NCBI GenBank assembly: GCA_963781785.1
Contig: CAWAHD010000002.1
Span: 124,001 to 188,000 of the forward strand
Length of the DNA stretch: 64,000 bases
Direction of reading: 5' to 3'
Origin: CAWAHD01 sp963781785
GTDB taxonomy: Bacteria; Planctomycetota; Planctomycetia; Isosphaerales; Isosphaeraceae
Shown: one piece after another, positions 57,779 to 64,000 of the stretch
Layout: every line of letters begins with the position of its first letter
Numbering within the stretch: position 1 is the first letter of the stretch
Notes under the pieces: generated by a model
The model's database searches: none
The model's input: the letters and a program-made list of their open reading frames with translations, nothing else
Told to the model about the DNA's origin: nothing
Program-made: the position numbers and the translations under genes

Positions 57779-59407
57779 GAATGGCGCCAGGAGAATGCCT
57801 AAAGCTCGACTCTACATTGGCTTGAGACCCGGGATTTCTGAAATAGATGCATGACCCCCTTGGGTGGTAATTTGGTGGCGTTCAACCAAAACCCACACCA
57901 ATTCACCACGACAAGGAGGTCACGGTGGTTCAGTCTACGTCTCATACGGCCGGAGGCCAAGCCGACGCGGTCCGGAATCAATTTGCCGATCAATCGGGGC
58001 TGCCGTTCCTTGATGTTTTGTCCGCTTCCGAGGTCGACGCGACCTGCCGCTCTTGGGGCCACCGCTGGAGGAACCGGATCTACACCCCGTGGATCACCCT
58101 CGGCATGTTCTTGTCGCAGATCATCTCCGCCGACCAGTCCTGTGGCGACGCCTTAGAGCGCTTCCAGAAGTACCGCAGCGATCGTGGGCTGCCCCTGGTG
58201 ACTGACGACACGGTCAGCTACTGCGAGGCCCGCCAACGGCTGCCAGAAGAGGTGGTCTGGGATTTGGCTCGTCGTTCCGGCCAATCGATTCATGAGAAGG
58301 CCGACGCTGAGTGGCTGTTTCGAGGCCGACCTGTCAAACTCCTCGACGGCACAACAGTCGTCATGCCGGACACCGAAGCCAACCAAGCCGAGTACCCGCA
58401 GTCGCGAAGCCAAAAGGCCGGGCTCGGGTTGCCGATCGCGCGCCTTCTCGTGGTGATCAGCTTGGCCGTGGGTACGGTGCTGGAGGCCGCCATGGGAGCA
58501 TGCCGGGGCAAACAGGCCAGCGAACTGGGTCTACTCCGTCAGATCAAGGACCAGCTCCGACCCGGCGATATCGCCTTGGGCGACCGGTTTTTCTGTTCTT
58601 ACTGGGTGATCGCGGACTCACTACTCCGAGGCGTTGATGTTGTCTTCCGGCTGCACCAGAATCGCAAGGCCGACTTCCGCCGGGGACGTCGGATGGGCCT
58701 GGATGACCATATCGTCACCTGGCCGAAGCCTGAGCGTCCCGACTGGATGAGCCACGCCGAGTACGCCGCGATGCCCAAGGAACTGACTCTTCGCGAGATC
58801 CGTGTCCGGATCAAGGATCGCACCAAGCGGACCCGTGTACTGGTGATCGTGACGACCCTGTTGGATGCGACGAAATATCCAGCAACTGCATTGGGAGATT
58901 TGTTCAGGCAAAGATGGCACGCGGAGCTGGATCTGCGATCGCTCAAGACGACGATGCGCATGGAGATGCTTCGGACCAAGAGCCCGGAGATGGTGCGCAA
59001 AGAGGTCGGAATGCATTTATTGGCGTATAACCTGATTCGAGGCGTTATGGCGGAGGCGGCGCGCGGTCGCGACGTGCAGCCGCGCGACCTGAGCTTCAAT
59101 GGCGCGCGGCAGACCATTCGCGCTTTTGAGGAGACCCATCTGTACGATCCGAGGCAGATCGCCGCGGATTTTCCGCGACTGTTGGACCTGATCATCCAGA
59201 AGCGTGTCGGCGATCGGCCGGACCGATACGAACCTCGCGCGATCAAGCGCCGGCCGAAGCCCTACCGGCTTCTCATGATACCGCGTCGGGAAGCCAAGCG
59301 GCGGATCGCGCGAGGAGAAATTATATATGAACGAATAAAGAAATAGCAGGACAACAATCGCCGCAAGTCCATGGATGCCAACAGCATCGGTTATCCTGGC
59401 GCCATTC
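57779..59407 (+). mobile_element. IS4-family insertion sequence, copy 3 (1629 bp)
   Basis: It is almost identical to copy 2 at the DNA level; I see a T/C difference at 57463 versus 59103. It is followed by ggatctgaccc (59408-59418) and then cctgcacg, which restores the pre-insertion sequence seen at 54359-54377. Confidence 0.92.
57925..59346 (+). CDS. IS4-family DDE transposase, copy 3
   Basis: The protein sequence is identical to copy 2 with all catalytic residues intact. The identity shows very recent duplication. Confidence 0.95.
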   Translation: MVQSTSHTAGGQADAVRNQFADQSGLPFLDVLSASEVDATCRSWGHRWRNRIYTPWITLGMFLSQIISADQSCGDALERFQKYRSDRGLPLVTDDTVSYCEARQRLPEEVVWDLARRSGQSIHEKADAEWLFRGRPVKLLDGTTVVMPDTEANQAEYPQSRSQKAGLGLPIARLLVVISLAVGTVLEAAMGACRGKQASELGLLRQIKDQLRPGDIALGDRFFCSYWVIADSLLRGVDVVFRLHQNRKADFRRGRRMGLDDHIVTWPKPERPDWMSHAEYAAMPKELTLREIRVRIKDRTKRTRVLVIVTTLLDATKYPATALGDLFRQRWHAELDLRSLKTTMRMEMLRTKSPEMVRKEVGMHLLAYNLIRGVMAEAARGRDVQPRDLSFNGARQTIRAFEETHLYDPRQIAADFPRLLDLIIQKRVGDRPDRYEPRAIKRRPKPYRLLMIPRREAKRRIARGEIIYERIKK

Positions 59408-59512
59408 GGATCTGACCCCCTGCACGGGGGGACGCGGGAGCAACTTTTCGGCGTGGTGGACATGGCGATGGAGAGTTGGCCGGTGCGATCCCGCAAGCGA
59501 CGATAAATGCAC

Positions 59513-59537
59513 CGGCGGGACGAGTCCTAACCCGCCG
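59513..59537. repeat. Hairpin cggcggg-acgagtcctaa-cccgccg
   Basis: Exact 7-bp arms enclose an 11-base loop in the gap between the IS array and the next gene. I recall the loop sequence from other planctomycete intergenic repeats. No function is assigned. Confidence 0.45.
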
Positions 59538-59664
59538 CCCCAATACCAAGAAGATGATGATTCAATAGATGCGGCAGATTGGCGGCCGGCCTGATCCAGC
59601 GAATGCGTTCGCCGCGACCACGAACGTACGCATTCGCCGGGAAAGAGGCCCGAGGTCGATCACG

Positions 59665-60078
59665 TCACTCCTTGACTCTCGTCCAGTTCGATTCAACCTG
59701 CTGACGGTGGTCCTTCATCTTGAAGGTCGTGTCGCTGATCTCACCAATGGTCAACTCTTTCGTCTTGGGGCTGCCGTCAGGCGGGTTCTTGGGCGTCAGA
59801 ACGAGATGGTTTTCAGTCACCTTCCACGTACCATCTTCGTCGATCGGGATCTCCTTGTCCCCCTTTTTGAGCTTCCCCTTCAGGGTGTAGGTGCCGTCCT
59901 CTAGGAATTCGGACTCAAGGTTGCCTGAGACCTTGGGCGTGTCCAACTTGCTGGCCCACTTTCCCGGAAGCAGCTTTGTGATCTCGGCTTCACTGGGCTT
60001 TTTCTCTTGTCCGAAGGCGTGTGAGGCCCCGGACAGTGCCACTGTGCTGACCAACGCCAACGTGACGAAACGGTTCAT
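59665..60078 (-). CDS. Small exported lipocalin-like hypothetical protein
   Basis: ATG 60078 has a strong aaggagg site. The 137-residue protein has a signal peptide (LALVSTVALSGASHAFGQ). The mature part reads ITKLLPGKWASKLDTPKVSG ... EFLEDGTYTLKGKLKKGDKE ... DGTWKVTENHLVLTPKN, the strand pattern of small lipocalin-like secreted proteins in planctomycetes. Function is unknown. Confidence 0.75.
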   Translation of the reverse strand: MNRFVTLALVSTVALSGASHAFGQEKKPSEAEITKLLPGKWASKLDTPKVSGNLESEFLEDGTYTLKGKLKKGDKEIPIDEDGTWKVTENHLVLTPKNPPDGSPKTKELTIGEISDTTFKMKDHRQQVESNWTRVKE

Positions 60079-60243
60079 CGAAAGGTCCTCCTTAACGAGA
60101 TGAAAAAACAGTCATGGGCGAACCAAGCCTGCCTGCTGAAAACCCGTTGCCACTTCAGCAAAGCCAGCCCCTGCGATGGGGCTTTTTGAACCGAACGGTC
60201 CGAATAGTACGCGGTTGAAATCCGCATGTCAAGAGGATATCGT

Positions 60244-60265
60244 ACTGTTTGGTAAGAAAATTAAA
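60244..60265. promoter_or_regulatory. Candidate TetR operator/promoter region A
   Basis: The sequence actgtttggtaagaaaatta lies just upstream of a TetR-like 5' fragment and resembles sites B (61285) and C (62492), each upstream of a TetR gene or remnant. Shared core: tTGGTaa/tTATaAt. No direct evidence of binding. Confidence 0.3.
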
Positions 60266-60278
60266 CCCGTCGTGCAAA

Positions 60279-60360
60279 ATGTCGAAAAATCCACTGGGCC
60301 GCCCGCGGGAGTTCTCCTCTGAGGAGGCGCTCATTGCGGCTACTCTCGTTTTCGCGGCAC
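60279..60360 (+). pseudogene. TetR-family regulator, 5' fragment
   Basis: The plus strand encodes MSKNPLGRPREFSSEEALIA and ATLVFAAR, the first helix of a TetR regulator. It then runs directly into the antisense of an SDR gene start near 60360. The rest of the gene is missing. A recombination or deletion junction therefore joins two gene starts. Confidence 0.55.
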
Positions 60361-60454
60361 GCGCCCCCTCTCTCAGGAAGGCCTCGGCCGCCGCTAGGCC
60401 GATGCCGCTCGTCTCGCCCGTGATGACCGCAATCTTACCTTGCAATCGATTCAT
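60358..60454 (-). pseudogene. Short-chain dehydrogenase, 5' fragment
   Basis: From ATG 60454 the minus strand encodes MNRLQGKIAVITGETSGIGL and AAAEAFLREGAR, the Rossmann start with T-G-x-x-x-G-I-G. The gene is cut at the junction with the TetR fragment. It starts 44 bases downstream of the next SDR stop, so it may once have been its operon partner. Confidence 0.6.
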
Positions 60455-60497
60455 ATGCGAAACGCCCGTCTACTTAGGTGGTGGCGGCGCGCGGCCC

Positions 60498-61242
60498 TCA
60501 GAGTTGCGACCAACCCCCGTCGACCGGAAGTTCGGCGCCGGTCGTGTAGGTCGCATCGAACGCGAGGAAGAGGACGGCCTTCGCGATCTCGTCCGACGTT
60601 CCCCAGCGCTTCATCGGGATCATACCGATCATCTTCTCCCTAATCTGGGCGGCCTCGTCTTTACCGGTAAACACTTTGCCGATGATCGGCGTGTCGATGG
60701 GACCGGGCGTCACCGCGTTGACGCGAATTTCGCGAGAAAGCAACTCGGCGGCGAGCGTCCGAGCGAAGGATCGCAGCGCGGCCTTGGCCGCTCCGTATGC
60801 GGCGTTGCCGGGCATTCCCTTGACGTTGGCGACCGAGGTTGTGAGGACGATAGAGCCTCCCCGGTTTATTAACGGCGTGAGCTTCTGCACTGCGAAAAGC
60901 GGCCCCTTGGCGTTAAGGTTGAACATCTCATCGTAATCAGCCTCGGTGATGCTCTCGAGAGGCACTCGGATGCTGAACCCGGCGTTGACGAAGAGCAAGT
61001 CTAAGGTGTCGAACTCGGCCTTCACCCGAGAGGCGAGGGCGTCGATTTCTGTCAACGACCGCGCGTCGCTCGAAACCACGAGGGCGTCCTTTCCAAGCTC
61101 CTTCTGCGCCGATTCAAGGCCGGCCTGCGACCGCCCCGTCACTAGGACGCGCGCCCCCATCCATGAACATCTTCGCCGTCGCGAGCCCCATGCCGCTCGT
61201 GCCGCCGATGATCACCACCTTTTTACCTTGGTACCGTTCCAT
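60498..61242 (-). CDS. Short-chain dehydrogenase/reductase (apparent frameshift near 61158)
   Basis: ATG 61242 with a gaggag site gives KKVVIIGGTSGMGLATAKMF (cofactor motif G-x-x-x-G-x-G). After a one-base shift in the string gatgggggcgcgcg the other frame continues with VLVTGRSQAGLESAQKELGK. The remaining motifs are intact: LLFVNAGFS (NAG), the catalytic Ser in SIVLTTSVA and Y-x-x-x-K in AAYGAAKAAL, ending GAELPVDGGWSQL. The substrate is unknown. It is divergent from a TetR remnant, so TetR-type control is inferred. Confidence 0.75.
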
Positions 61243-61284
61243 GTGTATTCTCCTCAAGAGGTTAGGATTGCGTTGCTGATTTTA

Positions 61285-61306
61285 AACTGTTTGGTATGAT
61301 AATCAG
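61285..61306. promoter_or_regulatory. Candidate TetR operator/promoter region B
   Basis: The sequence aactgtttggtatgataatc lies between the SDR start and the TetR remnant. It is nearly identical over its first half to site A and similar to site C. Position and recurrence suggest an operator. Confidence 0.35.
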
Positions 61307-61341
61307 GCGCGGAGGCTGCGGTCAAGGGATTTTTGAACTAT

Positions 61342-61400
61342 TTATTTCAAAATACCGTAAGACCCCGTGGACGATCATGTAGCTCCGCAATCGCCTGCTG
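61342..61400 (+). pseudogene. TetR-family regulator, vestigial 5' end
   Basis: The stretch tttcaaaataccgtaagac and its upstream flank ttttgaacta align with the start of the intact TetR gene at 62545 (tttcaaaatgccgctaggc after ttttgaacta). The start codon ATG has become TTA, and similarity fades after about 30 bases. It is a dead remnant. Confidence 0.45.
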
Positions 61401-61457
61401 ATTCGGGTTACCGGGATCAGTTCAGCCGCGATCGGGCTCTCCTCCAGGACACCGCTC

Positions 61458-62416
61458 TCAAGTTGCTGCGGAAGAGAAATCGACGCCAGAGACCTTGACG
61501 ACGGCCTGCCACGCGGCTTCCTGGCTGGCGCGATCGTAGAGGTGTGGCTGGCGCTGCACCTCAATTGGGCCTGAGAACTTCCCTTGAGCCGAGGCGAAGA
61601 ATTGCCCTGAGACGTCGGTTCCGAACTCCGACGCCTGGAGGTACCGACGGGCCGCGGTCTCCGGCGTCTGATTCATGCCGGGAATGAGGTTCACGATTGG
61701 GATAAACAGATACTTCAACGCCGGGCCAGCGTTTCGCACCACCTTGGTGGCGGTCGCCCCACCGGGCGAGACAGCGTACACGGCCATGCCGGAGGGTAGC
61801 CGGCGCGCCAGCGCCGCGACCCACCAAGCGATAATGAGCTTCGCGTCGGCATACGTATTGTTGGGCACGTACTTCACGTTTGGCCCGTTGCGAATCAGGG
61901 CTTCGATAGCGGCGGTCCGGTCTCCCCGGTGGTATTTGGCCGCGAAGGCTGGCACATCGGTGTAGCTGAACATCGGCACGCCCCCACGGGCAGGTTCCGC
62001 GCCGGCGATGACAATCCGCGCGTTGGGGCTCAGCAGGTTGGCGCGAGCAACCCGATAGTCAGTTGATGATGGCCGATCAGCGGGGCCTGAGCTTCCTCGA
62101 TGCCCGCCGCAGTGAGCACGCGCTTCTTACCTGGGACCATCCCGGCGTTGAGCAGGAGGAAATCGATCGGCCGATCTCGCTTGACGAGTGCGGCGAGGGC
62201 GGACTGAACGCTGGCTGGCGTGTTCAGATCCAGCTCCAGCGGCGTGAAGACCTGTTTCTTGGTCTCAGCCGCGAGTTGAGCGGCCGTTTCTTGAACCCGG
62301 GCCAGGCTGCGGCCGGTGACGATGACCTGGCGGCAGCCCTGGGCGGCGAGTATGCTGGCTGCCGCATAACCGAGCCCGGAGGTGGTGCCGGTGACGAGTG
62401 CGATCGAATGTTCCAT
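61458..62416 (-). CDS. Short-chain dehydrogenase/reductase (apparent frameshift near 62040)
   Basis: From ATG 62416 the protein opens SIALVTGTTSGLGYAAASIL with the cofactor motif, then IDFLLLNAGMVPG. At about 62040 the frame changes and resumes with RANLLSPNARIVIAGAEPAR, MFSYTDVPAFAAKYH, the catalytic YADAKLIIAWW (Y-x-x-x-K), and VYAVSPGGATATKV. The length of about 319 residues is typical for longer SDRs of this type. It is divergent from an intact TetR gene 128 bases away, the classical arrangement for repression of a reductase. Confidence 0.75.
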
Positions 62417-62491
62417 GGGCGTCTCCGTGGTGAAGGGGGAAGGTCGAGTCGTAAGGCCCCGCGAGGCCAGGGCCAGCTTGCTAATTTCGAA

Positions 62492-62513
62492 CGATTCGGT
62501 TATATAATTGGTG
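62492..62513. promoter_or_regulatory. Candidate TetR operator/promoter region C
   Basis: The sequence cgattcggttatataattgg lies between divergent SDR and TetR starts. The tatataat core could be a -10 box. It is comparable to sites A and B. Confidence 0.35.
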
Positions 62514-62544
62514 CGACGGTAATTGTCAAGGAGTTTTGAACTAA

Positions 62545-63180
62545 ATGTTTCAAAATGCCGCTAGGCCGCGTGGCCGGCCGCGCAGCTTCGACGAGACGGG
62601 GGCGCTGGAAAAGGCGACCCAGGTGTTCTGGTCGAAAGGCTACGACGGCGTGACGATCGAAGATCTCGTCGCCGGGATGGGTGTAGGAAAGCCGAGCCTG
62701 TATGCCGTCTTCGGCGACAAGCGGACGATATTCTTGCGCGTCCTTAAGGCGTATGCAGAACGGAAGGGCGCAGCAGCCGCGAAGGCGCTGCTGTCGCCAC
62801 AGGGTCTTCGTGACTCGATCGCGGGCTTTCTGAGGTACGCCGTCGAAAGTGCGACCGAGAAAGGCTCCGCTCGGGGCTGCCTTATGGTGTGCGTCGCGCC
62901 GGTTGTGGACGACGCTGAGGTCCGGCAGTTCCTGCAAAAAGCGGCCGCCGGTGGCGCCGCGCTGGTGGAACGTCGTTTCCGGGACGGGATCACCGCCGGC
63001 GAAATCCCGTCCGACTTTCCTGTGGCCGTCCGCGCGATCCAAGTCACGGATTTTGCTCGTAGCCTTACCATGCGTGCGCTGATAGGCACGCCGCGTAAGA
63101 CGCTTCTCAGGGATGCCGAGGAAGCGGCCGACTTGGTGCTCCTGCCGCGCCTGAAGGCCATCGGCAAGCAGAAGCGATAA
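62545..63180 (+). CDS. TetR/AcrR-family transcriptional regulator
   Basis: ATG 62545 has an aaggag site about 14 bases upstream. The 211-residue protein has the N-terminal HTH: RPRGRPRSFDETGALEKATQ, VFWSKGYDGVTIEDLVAGMG, VGKPSLYAVFGDKRTIFLRV. The ligand-binding domain (ARGCLMVCVAPVVDDAEVRQ) resembles the AefR/YxaF-like group. It probably represses the divergent SDR gene and itself. It is the only intact regulator of three related copies in this region. Confidence 0.9.
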   Translation: MFQNAARPRGRPRSFDETGALEKATQVFWSKGYDGVTIEDLVAGMGVGKPSLYAVFGDKRTIFLRVLKAYAERKGAAAAKALLSPQGLRDSIAGFLRYAVESATEKGSARGCLMVCVAPVVDDAEVRQFLQKAAAGGAALVERRFRDGITAGEIPSDFPVAVRAIQVTDFARSLTMRALIGTPRKTLLRDAEEAADLVLLPRLKAIGKQKR

Positions 63181-63279
63181 CTTGCTCTCGCCACCGAAAG
63201 ACTTTTTGAGAATTATGATCCAAGTTAAAGCATGCGATGCTCGGTGCAAAGATTTACCTACCAGCAATTTAATCCTTAA

Positions 63280-64000
63280 ACCAACGTTCTGTTCCATTGC
63301 TACTCACACGCCGCCACCAAGCGGCTGCCATCAAATCCGTTGGCAGGCAGGGAACGCCTGAACAGCGAAACCGACGTCCGGCACAAGCGGCGGTCGCTCT
63401 CGCCAGACGAAGTGTCCCGCCTGGTTGATTCAGCCCGCCAGAGCGGGGAAGTGGTTCAGGGATACGACGGGGAGTTGCGGGCGAGGGCGTATCTCGTCAG
63501 TTTCTTTACCGGGCTCCGCCGGCAGGAGTTGGGGAGCCTCACGCCACGGAGCTTCCGCCTCGACGACGCCCAGCCGACGCTGGTCGTGGAAGCGGCCTGC
63601 TCGAAGCACCGCCGCAGGGACACGCTGCCGATACACCGGGCGCTCGTCAGCATGGTGCGTCAGTGGGTGCGTGATCTTGGGCCGGACGAATTGCTCTTCC
63701 CCAGGATCGAGCGGAAGAAGACCTGGCTCATGGTCAAAAAGGACCTGGAGCGGATCGGCATCCCCTACGAGACGCCGGATGGCATCGCCGACTTCCACGC
63801 GGCCGGTCGCCATAGCCACATCACCGGCCTGGTGTGGTCGGGTGCCTCGATCATGGAAGCGAAGGAACTCGCCCGTCACGCCGACATCCGCCAGACCGTG
63901 AAATACACCCACATCGGGATGGAAGACAGGGCGGAAGCACTGGCTGGGCTGCCATCCCCTTTCACATCAGCAGACGCTGATCGTCTGCACTATGTCTGCA
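63280..64000 (+). pseudogene. Tyrosine recombinase/integrase, N-terminally truncated, 3' end outside window
   Basis: Frame 1 is open from 63280 (after a TAA) to the end of the window, with no good start; the N-terminal core-binding domain is missing. The catalytic domain is clear: Arg in FFTGLRRQELGSL, Lys in EAACSKHRRRDTLPI, DFHAAGRHSHITGLVWSG in place of the usual H-x-x-R box, H in ELARHADIRQTVKYTH and the nucleophile Tyr in VKYTHIG. The second box reads H-A-A-G-R, one residue longer than normal, so activity is doubtful. It is probably the remnant of an integrated element lying to the right. Confidence 0.7.

Noticed and set aside
63181..64000. Prophage
   Set aside because: Only a truncated integrase is present; there are no phage structural genes in the window.

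Overview
The window looks like the chromosome of a planctomycete, most likely of the Isosphaeraceae/Gemmataceae side of the phylum. GC is high. Two predicted surface proteins carry the planctomycete N-terminal export motif (L-E/D-D-R-T-L-L-S). There is a Ser/Thr kinase-WD40 fusion next to an ECF sigma gene, a MoxR/DUF58/BatA operon with NPCBM/DUF1583-type partners, and several families of short palindromic repeats whose translations (GQAFQPD, GTALPSRL, DGQDARP) I recall as common in these genomes. This assignment rests on family recognition only; no search was run.

Layout. 1-2167: a conserved hypothetical gene with apparent frameshifts, then a small helix-turn-helix protein. 2658-20396 (+): one long, tightly packed gene series: PQQ-type propeller, SIMPL protein, Tat-exported prenyl-cyclase-like barrel, a GQAFQPD repeat array, MoxR ATPase, DUF58, BatA-like vWA membrane protein, a second vWA membrane protein, a three-TM protein, a DUF1583/NPCBM-like exported protein and a secretin-STN-like exported protein. 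It reads as an envelope or protein-quality module. 20447-21646 (-): exported planctomycete surface protein. 21904-26515 (+): sugar cluster (aldose 1-epimerase, glucose-dehydrogenase-like enzyme, PfkB/KDG-kinase-like enzyme, M24 peptidase). 26530-38059 (-): glycine-rich exported protein, ECF42-type sigma factor with its DGPF/YCII partner, DUF1579-like lipoprotein, SGNH-like protein, ligA, small membrane protein, ndk, serine hydrolase, ABC exporter.

38557-43953 (-): ECF sigma gene and Ser/Thr kinase-WD40 gene, separated by a REP-associated tyrosine transposase (RAYT) and its palindromic repeats (an inverted pair upstream, an inverted pair inside the gene, a seven-unit tandem array downstream). 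44210-51468 (+): a TIGR03032-like gene and a giant beta-helix/Ig-repeat surface protein. 51469-59418: mobile-DNA zone with an istB remnant, a DUF4058 gene, a second RAYT bounded by 24-bp inverted repeats, a 129-bp tandem duplication, and three head-to-tail copies of one IS4-family element separated by single 11-bp target duplications. 59419-64000: small exported protein, three eroding divergent SDR/TetR modules, and a truncated tyrosine recombinase running off the window.

Many otherwise well-conserved genes here contain apparent single frameshifts. Because these fall in core-type genes and in GC-rich strings, I treat most as probable sequence errors and annotate the full span as CDS, saying so each time. 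Short remnants are typed as pseudogenes. The most interesting signals are the RAYT/REP unit between a sigma factor and its kinase, the IS4 tandem array nested in the end of a second RAYT element, and the SDR/TetR graveyard.
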